The notes beneath the pieces are model-generated. The model did not search any database. It had not been told where the DNA came from and saw only the letters and a program-made list of their open reading frames with translations. This document shows positions 7,940-16,271 of a stretch of 47,399 nucleotides of DNA, piece by piece. The first letter of the stretch is position 1. Every line of letters starts with the position of its first letter. The DNA comes from Prochlorococcus sp. AG-402-G22 (lineage in GTDB: Bacteria > Cyanobacteriota > Cyanobacteriia > PCC-6307 > Cyanobiaceae), in assembly GCA_003217035.1 (NCBI GenBank), contig QCHV01000013.1, forward strand, positions 1 to 47,399. The letters run 5' to 3'. The translations under genes were made by a program, and so were the position numbers.

Positions 7940-10306
7940 TTAACCTCTTGCTCCACCTGAAAAGGTGACTAGCTGTCCATCTCTTGTATTCCCACTAGAT
8001 CCGGTAATTAGGAAATCGGGATCCTTCAACTCTTCATTTCTTTTTAAATGAGAAGGTGGCATTGCATTTGTAGGGCCTGGGCGAGAAGGATTGCGGCGCC
8101 TAGCCGATGCTCCTTCTGTTCCAGTAACTCTTTCTCCTCTAGCCCAATCATCTCCAGTAATGTTTAAACCTGCAGATTGGCCTTCTCCCGTAATACGAGA
8201 AGTCGGACGGGAACCTTCTTCTTCACTTGGTTTTTGATCACTAGGAGTGTTTTTGTTTAATTGACGTTGCTTACCATCAAATCTGAATTGCTCCGTACCA
8301 GTAACTTTGTTAACAGCCATATCAAAAGGGCCCGTAATATTTGCCCCCTGTTCATAACTCGTTCCAGTTACACCTGAAGACTCTTCGCGATTAACTTGAG
8401 CCGCCTTAGCCGGAGACTGAACAGTAAACTTAGTCCCAAATCCAGTACCAGCGGGATACTTTTCACTACTTGAAGAAGCTTTTATTCCACAAGCATCGGC
8501 CAATTGATCAGCTCCTACATAAGGGGTTCCGGTTAAAGCTTCGCAAGCACCTTTATCAGCTCCAGTCATAACCCCACCTATACCAGGCTGAAGTCCAGTC
8601 ATGCTTGAACCAGGTGTACCTAATCTTCTAGGAGTTCTCTGTTGAATTTCATCAATAGCGCCCGTATCACATAACTGTGCTGAATCTTCTAAACCAGCAT
8701 AAGGAGTTCCGGTTACTGTCTTACAAGTTCCTGGCTCATCTCCAGTAACCAAGGTCGAACGACCTGTCATAGTTCCACTTACAGACTGAGCTTTATTAGT
8801 AAGGCTAAGACCTACTTTTAAAGCTTCAGGTTGAGGTCTGTCTCCACAAAAAGATTCATATTGCTGTGAACCAATGTACTCGTCTCCAGTTACATTCTTA
8901 CAACTACCCGGTTCATCCCCTGTTACTGATTTTGCACGACCAACCCCAGTTCCAGTAACACTATTTCCACTTAGAGTATTAAAAACTCCTACTTTTTCTG
9001 CTGGCCTTCCATCAGGTAAAGGATCAGATCCAAGATATTGATCACCCGTTAAATGCTTATCACTTCCAGCCTCATTTCCTGTAACGTTTGAAGATCGCCC
9101 AACCATAACCCCACTGACTTTTCTTCCGTCAGTAGTAAGGCTTTGCCCAACTTTTCTTGGAGAAGGTTTTATACCTCCACAATAAGAAGCGGATTGATTA
9201 GCAGAAATATACTCAGTTCCAGTTAATGCTTTACAAGTACCAGGCTCATCCCCAGTCACTTTTTCTGATCTACCAACTTCATTTCCAGTCACTTGATTGC
9301 CATGAGTTGTATTAGTAACAGCAACCTTTGCTGGTTGAGCAAAAGAAGTAGTTGTCTCATAGAAAGTATTTACAGTCTCAGCACCTAGATATTGTGTACC
9401 AGTAATCGAGCGACAAGTACTCGCCTCGTTACCAGTAGTTTTAATTGATCTATTTGCTTGAGTTCCTGTAACTATTTGGCCTGAAGAAGTCTCACTAGAG
9501 CCTACTTTCCAGTGAGCGTCAGCTGCAGCTAATGCAGACTCTTTTGATCCATTGCGATTAGGGCCACAAGGCCTCGTGCCACAAGTTCTCTGAGACCCTG
9601 TAGCACCACTCTTACTACGTAATTCTCTAACTCGTTGAGAAATCTCACGACTAGATAGATCTGGATTACCTTGACGAGCTACGGAAGCTGCTGAGGTTGG
9701 ATGCTTAGAAGCTGATTTCCCATGCTTTGACATCGATTCACGTCTAGCTAATACAAGAGCTCTACTTGGATTTTCAATAGACCTTCTATTAGTAGCTGCA
9801 TTACGCCTAACAGTTCTCTTGGTAATTTTGGGCAAAGCTTGAGAGGCATCTATAGAGGATTCACGAGCTTTTTCAGCAGCACATGGCTCACAGCATGCGG
9901 AATCTGATATCTCTGAAGATGTTTGTTTAGTAGAAGTACCAGCTGTTGTCTGTGCAACATCAACACGAGTTCTATCTTTACTAGTATCTGCTGATTTTCC
10001 TTTCTGAGACAAAGCTTCTCTACGGGCTAGTACCAACTCACGACTTGGATTATTTATACGTTTAATTCTAGGAGCAGAAGAATGGACAACACTTTGCATT
10101 GATGCAGATGAACCACTTGAAGGAGCAACATTTAAAACTTTCTTACTTGATTTAACGAAAGCTTTATCTGTTCTAGTTACAGCTACATCTGAAGCATTCC
10201 TAATACGATCAGGAGTTGCAGCACTTGCTGTGGAGGATGATTTTCCTCCGGTACTTTGAGCTTTGCGTCGCTCAAGTGCAAGTTCTCGACTGGATTGTTT
10301 TGCCAT
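7940..10306 (-). CDS. csoS2: Carboxysome scaffold protein CsoS2
   Basis: A 788-residue disordered scaffold linking RuBisCO to the shell. N-terminal domain: four basic repeats near residues 5-25, 87-107, 180-200 and 218-234 (SRELxLxRRxxxSxxGK type) that bind RuBisCO at the L-S interface. Middle domain: six repeats near 267-308, 327-368, 385-428, 438-479, 497-538 and 561-598, each with three (V/I/L)(T/S)G triplets, that contact the shell. C-terminal domain: further VTG/ITG motifs and the end LVTFSGGARG, thought to anchor in the shell. The repeat-internal Cys is C298, C358, C469, C528 and C588, but repeat 3 has Asp416 instead. I see no clear slippery site for the programmed frameshift known in Halothiobacillus. 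The gene follows rbcS after two hairpins. Confidence 0.96.
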   Translation of the reverse strand: MAKQSSRELALERRKAQSTGGKSSSTASAATPDRIRNASDVAVTRTDKAFVKSSKKVLNVAPSSGSSASMQSVVHSSAPRIKRINNPSRELVLARREALSQKGKSADTSKDRTRVDVAQTTAGTSTKQTSSEISDSACCEPCAAEKARESSIDASQALPKITKRTVRRNAATNRRSIENPSRALVLARRESMSKHGKSASKHPTSAASVARQGNPDLSSREISQRVRELRSKSGATGSQRTCGTRPCGPNRNGSKESALAAADAHWKVGSSETSSGQIVTGTQANRSIKTTGNEASTCRSITGTQYLGAETVNTFYETTTSFAQPAKVAVTNTTHGNQVTGNEVGRSEKVTGDEPGTCKALTGTEYISANQSASYCGGIKPSPRKVGQSLTTDGRKVSGVMVGRSSNVTGNEAGSDKHLTGDQYLGSDPLPDGRPAEKVGVFNTLSGNSVTGTGVGRAKSVTGDEPGSCKNVTGDEYIGSQQYESFCGDRPQPEALKVGLSLTNKAQSVSGTMTGRSTLVTGDEPGTCKTVTGTPYAGLEDSAQLCDTGAIDEIQQRTPRRLGTPGSSMTGLQPGIGGVMTGADKGACEALTGTPYVGADQLADACGIKASSSSEKYPAGTGFGTKFTVQSPAKAAQVNREESSGVTGTSYEQGANITGPFDMAVNKVTGTEQFRFDGKQRQLNKNTPSDQKPSEEEGSRPTSRITGEGQSAGLNITGDDWARGERVTGTEGASARRRNPSRPGPTNAMPPSHLKRNEELKDPDFLITGSSGNTRDGQLVTFSGGARG

Positions 10307-10344
10307 TTCCGCCCTTTAAAAACTTAGTAAATAGAGAAAAAGAA

Positions 10345-10360
10345 ACTTCTCTTGGGAAGT
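10345..10360 (-). terminator. Small hairpin with T-rich tail between rbcS and csoS2
   Basis: Arms of five bases (ACTTC and GAAGT) around a 6-base loop. On the minus strand the stem is followed by TTTCTTTTTCTC, the shape of a weak intrinsic terminator. It lies just downstream of the stronger 11-base stem at 10361-10388. Together they probably reduce transcript from rbcS into csoS2. Confidence 0.5.
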
Positions 10361-10388
10361 AAGTAGCCTTGAGAGTCCAAGGCTACTT
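10361..10388 (-). terminator. Strong intercistronic hairpin after rbcS
   Basis: A perfect 11-base inverted repeat (arms AAGTAGCCTTG and CAAGGCTACTT, loop of 6) starting 25 bases after the rbcS stop on the minus strand. It is the most stable-looking hairpin in the operon. It may protect the 3' end of rbcLS mRNA and stop part of transcription before csoS2, which would give much more RuBisCO than scaffold. That role is inference from position and structure. Confidence 0.65.
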
Positions 10389-10413
10389 AACGACAGCTAT
10401 TAGCTGATCTGAA

Positions 10414-10755
10414 TCAGCGGCCTTCGAAAACTACGAAAGCTGTACCTTGACTTTGGGTATAAGCGTCATAGCCAACCATTCGAACATGGTGGTCAGGGTA
10501 TGCACGATGGCAGGCTTCAAGTTCATTGACAACCACGTTCAGATCCTTCTCTCCGAAGAAAGGTAGTTTCCAATAAGACCAATAGGTCTGCATTGAACCA
10601 CTTGGATGAACATGCTCGATTACAGGACTCCAGCCCTGAGCAATGATGTATGCAATTTGATCGTAAATTTCATCCTGGGTCATCGGCGGTAAAAAGCCGA
10701 AGGTTTCCAGGGTGGCAACTGTTTGATAGTCACCAACTGTACTTTGGAAAGGCAT
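10414..10755 (-). CDS. rbcS: RuBisCO small subunit, form IA
   Basis: A 113-residue small subunit (CbbS) that caps the L8 core to form L8S8 RuBisCO in the carboxysome. Visible family parts are TFGFLPPMTQDEIYDQIAYIIAQGWSP near the N-terminus, YWSYWKLPFFGE, ELEACHRAYPDHHVRMVGYDAYTQSQGTAFVVFE at the end. The length and the lack of the long betaA-betaB insertion of plant subunits fit the carboxysomal form. It starts at ATG 10755, 103 bases after rbcL, and this gap carries two inverted repeats. CsoS2 N-terminal repeats bind across the large and small subunits, so the two products act together. Confidence 0.97.
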   Translation of the reverse strand: MPFQSTVGDYQTVATLETFGFLPPMTQDEIYDQIAYIIAQGWSPVIEHVHPSGSMQTYWSYWKLPFFGEKDLNVVVNELEACHRAYPDHHVRMVGYDAYTQSQGTAFVVFEGR

Positions 10756-10786
10756 GGTGAACCTAAGAAAGTGAATAAATAAAGGT

Positions 10787-10805
10787 GCCGAAAATAATTG
10801 TCGGC
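10787..10805 (-). other. Short inverted repeat upstream of rbcS
   Basis: Five-base arms GCCGA and TCGGC with a 9-base AT-rich loop, 31 bases before the rbcS start. It follows a stronger stem (10829-10849). It could fold in the rbcS leader and influence translation or RNA cutting. The stem is short, so this is tentative. Confidence 0.35.
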
Positions 10806-10828
10806 TAATTAAAATTGAGGAAGAATTT

Positions 10829-10849
10829 GAAGGAGGGTGAGCCTCCTTC
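10829..10849 (-). other. Stable hairpin between rbcL and rbcS
   Basis: A perfect 8-base inverted repeat, arms GAAGGAGG and CCTCCTTC with a 5-base loop, beginning 9 bases after the rbcL stop on the minus strand. No run of T follows, so it is more likely an mRNA-stabilising or processing stem than a terminator. One arm (GAAGGAGG) looks like a ribosome binding site but has no start codon nearby on that strand. Confidence 0.55.
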
Positions 10850-10858
10850 TCTTCGCTC

Positions 10859-12271
10859 TTACTGAACGTCGAGCTTGTCTACTGTGTCGAACTCGAACTT
10901 GATCTCTTTCCAGGTCTCAAGTGCAATCGCCAATTCAGGACTATGCTTAGCCGCCTCCATAAGAATGTCGCGACTTTCTTTCTCGATTTCTCTTCCTGCA
11001 TTACGTGCTTTAACACAAGCCTCAAGAGCTACACGGTTTGCAGCCGCTCCAGCAGCTGATCCCCATGGGTGACCATGAGTACCACCACCAAACTGGAGGC
11101 ATGAATCATCACCAAAGATTGCCAGAAGCGCAGGCATATGCCATACGTGGATACCTCCAGAAGCAACGGCAAAGACACCTGGCATTGATCCCCAGTCCTG
11201 ATCAAAGAAGTTACCGCGAGTACGGTCTTCAGGAACAAAGGATTCACGCAAGTTGTCAATGTAACCGAGAGTGGTCTGACGATCACCTTCCAGTTTTCCA
11301 ACAACTGTTCCTGTATGTAGCTGGTCTCCACCAGATAGACGTAAGCACTTAGCTAAAACACGGAAATGAATACCATGCTTTGGATGTCTATCAATAACCG
11401 CATGCATTGCTCTGTGAATATGTAGCAGCATGCCGTTCTTGCGACACCAGTTTGCCAATCCTGTATTTGCAGTAAAGCCACCTGTTATGTAGTCATGCAT
11501 GATAATTGGCATGTCGAGTTCTTTAGCAAACTCAGCACGCTCATACATCTCTTCAGGTGTAGTAGCCGTACAGTTTAGATAATGACCTTTAACCTCACCT
11601 GTTTCTTGTTGAGCAAGCTTTACAGCTTCAGCAACAAACTCGAAACGCTCTCTCCAACGTTGAAAAGGTTGTGAGTTTATGTTCTCATCATCTTTAGTAA
11701 GGTCTAAGCCACCGCGAAGGCATTCATAAACCACACGTCCATAGTTCTTACCAGAAAGACCAAGCTTCGGCTTAATGGTGCAACCGAGGAGAGGACGACC
11801 ATACTTATTTAAACGGTCACGCTCTACAACAATTCCATTAGGTGGGCCACCACAGGTCTTTATGAAAGCCATTGGGAAGCGTATATCTTCTAAACGCAAA
11901 TGGCGTAAAGCTTTAAATCCAAAAACATTACCAACCAATGAAGTCAGAACGTTTGTAATTGATCCTTCTTCAAAAAGGTCAAGTGGATAGGCAATAAATG
12001 CATAAAAAGATTCCTTGTCTCCAGGAACATCTTCAATGCGGTAGCAACGACCCTTATAGAATTCAAGGTCGGTAAGTAACTCAGACCACACTGTGGACCA
12101 AGTACCTGTAGAAGATTCAGCAGCAACAGCAGCAGCTACTTCTTCTCTTGGAACTCCTTCTTGGCCAGTACATTTAAAGCAAGCCAGAAGGTCTGTATCA
12201 AGGGGTACATAATCGGGAGTCCAGTAGGTGTCTCTGTACTCCTTAACCCCAGCGTCATACTTCTTACTCAT
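10859..12271 (-). CDS. rbcL: RuBisCO large subunit, form IA
   Basis: A 470-residue large subunit (CbbL) that carboxylates ribulose-1,5-bisphosphate. Catalytic parts are intact: [11 protein letters not shown] with Lys167, and [11 protein letters not shown] with the Lys193 that becomes carbamylated and the Mg ligands Asp195 and Glu196. [11 protein letters not shown] and [11 protein letters not shown], which bind phosphate, are also visible. The form IA type, shared with proteobacteria, is expected for alpha-cyanobacteria. The ATG at 12271 has a clear AAAGGAG ribosome site about 8 bases upstream. It lies 69 bases after csoS1, with a hairpin in the gap. It starts the RuBisCO part of the operon. 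Confidence 0.98.
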   Translation of the reverse strand: MSKKYDAGVKEYRDTYWTPDYVPLDTDLLACFKCTGQEGVPREEVAAAVAAESSTGTWSTVWSELLTDLEFYKGRCYRIEDVPGDKESFYAFIAYPLDLFEEGSITNVLTSLVGNVFGFKALRHLRLEDIRFPMAFIKTCGGPPNGIVVERDRLNKYGRPLLGCTIKPKLGLSGKNYGRVVYECLRGGLDLTKDDENINSQPFQRWRERFEFVAEAVKLAQQETGEVKGHYLNCTATTPEEMYERAEFAKELDMPIIMHDYITGGFTANTGLANWCRKNGMLLHIHRAMHAVIDRHPKHGIHFRVLAKCLRLSGGDQLHTGTVVGKLEGDRQTTLGYIDNLRESFVPEDRTRGNFFDQDWGSMPGVFAVASGGIHVWHMPALLAIFGDDSCLQFGGGTHGHPWGSAAGAAANRVALEACVKARNAGREIEKESRDILMEAAKHSPELAIALETWKEIKFEFDTVDKLDVQ

Positions 12272-12309
12272 TAGATAACTCCTTTAGGTCGATGTAGGGA
12301 TATGAAATT

Positions 12310-12332
12310 GCGCTTGTCTTTAGACAAAGCGC
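12310..12332 (-). other. Intercistronic hairpin between csoS1 and rbcL
   Basis: A nine-pair stem with one bulged base: GCGCTT plus GTC pairing with GAC plus AAGCGC around a 4-base loop. It starts 8 bases after the csoS1 stop on the minus strand and about 40 bases before rbcL. No T run follows. It is a likely 3'-end protector or cleavage site that lets csoS1 and rbcL mRNA be present in different amounts. Confidence 0.55.
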
Positions 12333-12340
12333 GTTAGTTT

Positions 12341-12652
12341 TCAGTCCTTCTGACCAAGAAAGTTGCCGTTACCTAAAGCAGGCTCAACTTCTCTATGAGG
12401 ACGAGCAATGATGTGTGCAGCCACAAGGCCGTCACCTACACGTTCGCAAGCATCAGCGCCAGCACGAACAGCTGCGTTAACTGCGCCGGTTTCTCCACGA
12501 ACTAAAACTGTTACATAACCGCCACCAACAAACTCACGACCGATTAGACGTACTTCAGCAGCCTTGGTCATTGCGTCTGCAGCTTCAATCGCTGGAACAA
12601 GACCGCGTGTCTCGATCATGCCTAGTGCGATACCCATGGTTTCGTTAGCCAT
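12341..12652 (-). CDS. csoS1: Major carboxysome shell protein CsoS1 (BMC-H hexamer)
   Basis: A 103-residue single-BMC-domain protein that makes the hexamer tiles of the shell facets. The whole domain is visible: MGIALGMIETRGLVPAIEAADAMTKAAEV, GGGYVTVLVRGETGAVNAAVRAGADACERVGDGLVAAHIIARPH. It is the first gene of the operon and should be the most expressed shell gene. The ATG at 12652 has an AAGG six bases upstream. A long leader region (12653-13001) with repeats precedes it. Only one CsoS1 gene is seen, as is usual in Prochlorococcus, with CsoS1E and CsoS1D as special paralogues nearby. Confidence 0.97.
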   Translation of the reverse strand: MANETMGIALGMIETRGLVPAIEAADAMTKAAEVRLIGREFVGGGYVTVLVRGETGAVNAAVRAGADACERVGDGLVAAHIIARPHREVEPALGNGNFLGQKD

Positions 12653-12670
12653 ATGCCTTGCGTAAATAAA

Positions 12671-12685
12671 GGGATGGAATGTTCA
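12671..12685 (+). repeat. Direct repeat copy 1, upstream of csoS1
   Basis: GGGATGGAATGTTCA, matching 14 of 15 bases with the copy at 12905-12919 in the same direction. This copy lies 18 bases before the csoS1 start, in the leader. A repeated short element in one control region can be a protein binding site; nothing here proves it. Confidence 0.5.
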
Positions 12686-12762
12686 TGGGAAACAATGCCT
12701 GCAGGACGACATGTAAGTCAAGAGTTTTTCACTAAAAACCCAATTACCTTATTTTCTATCAC

Positions 12763-12781
12763 TGATAAGCCAAACTTATCA
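12763..12781. promoter_or_regulatory. Inverted repeat, possible operator of the carboxysome operon
   Basis: Perfect 7-base arms TGATAAG and CTTATCA with a 5-base centre, 110 bases upstream of csoS1. The dyad shape and the T...A ends fit the loose pattern of LysR-type sites such as those of RbcR/CbbR, which control RuBisCO operons. The regulator is not in this window, so the assignment is inference. Confidence 0.4.
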
Positions 12782-12831
12782 CCCTTGATACGACTGATAT
12801 GAAGGGCTGTGGTTTTTTAGGTGAGCTCTCC

Positions 12832-12849
12832 AAAACAATTGATTGTTTT
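12832..12849. promoter_or_regulatory. AT-rich palindrome in the csoS1-rdgB region
   Basis: AAAACAAT and ATTGTTTT separated by TG, a perfect 8-base dyad. With only two central bases it suits a protein dimer better than an RNA hairpin. It lies between the other dyad and rdgB. AT-rich DNA makes chance palindromes common, so confidence is low. Confidence 0.3.
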
Positions 12850-12904
12850 ATTTGCCTATTAAGCTTATTTTCTCAACCCGAGGCAGGTCCCTAGCTATTG
12901 CCAA

Positions 12905-12919
12905 GGGGTGGAATGTTCA
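12905..12919 (+). repeat. Direct repeat copy 2, upstream of rdgB
   Basis: GGGGTGGAATGTTCA, the second copy of the element at 12671-12685, 234 bases away and 82 bases before the rdgB start. The surrounding bases are not alike, so only this short element is repeated. Confidence 0.5.
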
Positions 12920-13001
12920 ACCCATCCTGTCTCCTAAAAATTAGTTGCAAGTTAGAGTTAAACAAGAAAGATTCCCAAAAATCAGCACTTAAGTTCCCCC
13001 C

Positions 13002-13589
13002 TTGACCAAAACATTGCTGACAATTGCTAGCAACAACCCCAAAAAGGTTGCAGAGATAGAGGCAATGCTAGGCCCCCTTCCTATTCAAGTAAATCGACAA
13101 CCAAGCGACCTCAATGTTGAAGAAACTGGTTCAACTTATCTAGAGAATGCATTGTTAAAGGGAATTGCTGCAGCAAAAAAAACTAATAATTGGACGATCG
13201 CTGATGATTCTGGTTTAGAAGTTGACGCCCTTAATGGAGCTCCAGGTATTTATTCTGCTCGCTATGCAAAAAACAACGCAACAAAAATCAAAAAAATTCT
13301 GGAGGAACTAGCAGACACTCCATACAGAAGTGCTCGTTTTTGCAGTGTAATGGTGTTATGCGATCCAACTGGCAATCTAATTAGCAGTTCTGAGGGCATT
13401 TGCTGGGGAGAACTACTTAAGATTCCAGCTTATCCAGAGGGAGAGTTTGAATCAATTTTTTGGGTTAAAGAAACTAAATGCACCTACGGGGAACTCAATC
13501 ATGAGCAATTAACAAAGCTTGGAAGCAGAGGAAAAGCTGCTAGGGCACTCGCCCCTTTTCTGCTAGATGCTTTTGGATTGAAAAATTAA
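13002..13589 (+). CDS. rdgB: XTP/dITP pyrophosphatase (HAM1/RdgB)
   Basis: A 195-residue housekeeping enzyme that removes deaminated purine nucleotides (XTP, dITP, ITP) from the pool by cutting them to the monophosphate. Family motifs: [17 protein letters not shown] at the start, binding the nucleotide; the central [22 protein letters not shown] with catalytic acids; and SRGKAARAL near the end. The start is TTG at 13002, since the family N-terminus begins right there and no ATG or GTG is suitably placed. It is divergent from csoS1 and its stop overlaps csoS1D by 4 bases tail to tail. The long-conserved link with carboxysome genes is probably positional only. Confidence 0.93.
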   Translation: MTKTLLTIASNNPKKVAEIEAMLGPLPIQVNRQPSDLNVEETGSTYLENALLKGIAAAKKTNNWTIADDSGLEVDALNGAPGIYSARYAKNNATKIKKILEELADTPYRSARFCSVMVLCDPTGNLISSSEGICWGELLKIPAYPEGEFESIFWVKETKCTYGELNHEQLTKLGSRGKAARALAPFLLDAFGLKN

Positions 13590-14362
13590 CTATCTCTATT
13601 AATTTGATCTATAGATCTCATTGCCGCTGCGGCGGCTTCCTCAACATCACCTTCTTTTCCTGCAAGAGTAAGTCTTCCAAAAGCTCCTACACCTTTTACA
13701 TCAACGACGGTAATATTTGAGGCTTTTTCAGCTTCATTAGCTGCCATAAGAACATATCCAGCCGGTTCGGTCTCAAGAATAAACATACTCATACCAGACT
13801 GAATCATTGAACCACGTCGATTTTGTCGGTTTATCAAAACTGCATGGTCAGGAGTAATTGCTCGAATCACTTCAGTCCAACTTACTTCTGGTCTTGTCCG
13901 TTTATCTACACTGCTACCAATTGCATCTAAAACAACATCCCCAGAATGCAAAACTGTACTTTGATCTCTGTGATAAAGCGCAAGAGAACCAAACGCTCTT
14001 TCTACAACCATCTGGCCTAACCTTACATTGCTCGCTTTAAGAGCTATATCTGTAACTCTATGGACTGCCATGCCTGGGGAGACTTCCATCCAAAGACATG
14101 CATCTCCTGGTATAGGCAAAAAACCTTGACTTACTGTTCCCATGTAAGCCGCCAACTGAGGCTGTAAAGAATCCAAAAATACATATGTCCGCAATTCAAT
14201 TTGCTGAACATGGCTGGCCTGTCTAGAAACAAGTGATTTTTCAGAGTCAGTAGTAATGACACAACTAGCTCCTGACTGATGAGTTCCCACTTCAGATCCA
14301 GTTATTACAGCACTCCCAAAAGGACGCCGCTCTCGGTTGTCAAAGTTAGCGGGTCCGTTCAT
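13586..14362 (-). CDS. csoS1D: Carboxysome shell protein CsoS1D (tandem BMC domains)
   Basis: A 258-residue protein with two BMC domains in tandem after a ~50-residue N-terminal part. Domain 1 covers about 53-150 ([20 protein letters not shown] to the DVVLDAIG region) and domain 2 about 155-250 ([10 protein letters not shown] to [20 protein letters not shown]). CsoS1D forms pseudohexameric trimers that stack and have a wide gated pore, thought to pass larger metabolites such as RuBP and 3PGA. It is not in the main operon but lies beside it on the same strand, beyond rdgB, with its own start at ATG 14362. This is the usual position in Prochlorococcus. Confidence 0.93.
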   Translation of the reverse strand: MNGPANFDNRERRPFGSAVITGSEVGTHQSGASCVITTDSEKSLVSRQASHVQQIELRTYVFLDSLQPQLAAYMGTVSQGFLPIPGDACLWMEVSPGMAVHRVTDIALKASNVRLGQMVVERAFGSLALYHRDQSTVLHSGDVVLDAIGSSVDKRTRPEVSWTEVIRAITPDHAVLINRQNRRGSMIQSGMSMFILETEPAGYVLMAANEAEKASNITVVDVKGVGAFGRLTLAGKEGDVEEAAAAAMRSIDQINRDS

Positions 14363-14462
14363 GGCTCGGATAATACCGGATAGATAGCCTTTTTAGCTAA
14401 TTAATAAATCTTGCACTCTATAAATGAACCGATAACTTTTATGGAAGGACTAAAGAATAAAC

Positions 14463-14831
14463 ATGACTTCTCCTCAAAAGAAATCTGTCGAACCTCAGGC
14501 CATACCAAATGATTTAAAGCCTGAACAAGCCCTGGGATTAGTAGGTCTTGGTCTCATGCAGAAAATGTCTCATGGTGGGACATCGAAATTAAGATTGGTT
14601 GAAGAAAATGATGATTCATTTGATCTGCATTCATTAAGGCAACGCCTTGAAATTACTTCTCTAGCTATTGAAACTGGGGCTCCACTTACCACTTCTGAGG
14701 TAGCTCACCTGCTTGGAGCACGTCCAGGCTCAGGAAAAATTGAGCGTGGAGGCTTGATTGCTAGACGAATCAGTAGAAATGTATGGAGGCTTTCCAAATC
14801 TGATCAAGACTCTAATTACTGGAGAAACTAA
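14463..14831 (+). CDS. Conserved cyanobacterial protein of unknown function, possible winged helix
   Basis: A 122-residue soluble protein. The first ~30 residues are variable and polar. Then EQALGLVGLGLMQKMSHGG is followed by LRQRLEITSLAIETGAPLTTSEVAHLLGARPGSGKIERGGLIARRISRNVWRL. The second block (about residues 57-112) reads like a helix-turn-helix with a wing: TSEVAHLLG as helix 2-turn-helix 3 and ARRISRNVWRL as a beta wing. This is a shape-based guess, not a family match. The start ATG at 14463 has GGAAGGAC as a weak ribosome site. It lies between csoS1D and chlN, divergent from csoS1D and with chlN 167 bases downstream. I do not recognise a function. Confidence 0.7.
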   Translation: MTSPQKKSVEPQAIPNDLKPEQALGLVGLGLMQKMSHGGTSKLRLVEENDDSFDLHSLRQRLEITSLAIETGAPLTTSEVAHLLGARPGSGKIERGGLIARRISRNVWRLSKSDQDSNYWRN

Positions 14832-14989
14832 AAATTCCCACTAGCTCTTAAATAAATTCTTCAATTTAGGTCTGACAAGATAAACGAGCTAATGATAATA
14901 AAAAGCAACAAAAGTATATTCAATCCCAAATTTTTTCTATTAGTAATTGCATTTTTCTATATATAGATGCAAGTTGAATATAGAGCTGA

Positions 14990-16261
<1,272 letters not shown>

Positions 16262-16271
16262 TAAAACAACT

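Larger units (their letters stand above)
12653..13001. promoter_or_regulatory. Divergent control region between csoS1 and rdgB
   Basis: 349 bases without a gene, the largest gene-free gap in the window. It must hold the promoter of the carboxysome operon (minus strand) and that of rdgB (plus strand). I could not assign -10 and -35 boxes with confidence. It contains two inverted repeats (12763-12781 and 12832-12849) and a 15-base direct repeat (12671-12685 and 12905-12919). No small ORF stands out. Confidence 0.6.

Noticed and set aside
7940-10306. Programmed frameshift in csoS2 giving short and long forms
   Set aside because: Known in Halothiobacillus, but I saw no clear slippery run plus stem at the expected place, and the full frame is uninterrupted.
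7940-10306. Repeat array on DNA level (CRISPR or tandem repeat)
   Set aside because: The repeated pattern is the protein repeats of CsoS2, with diverged DNA and no spacer structure.
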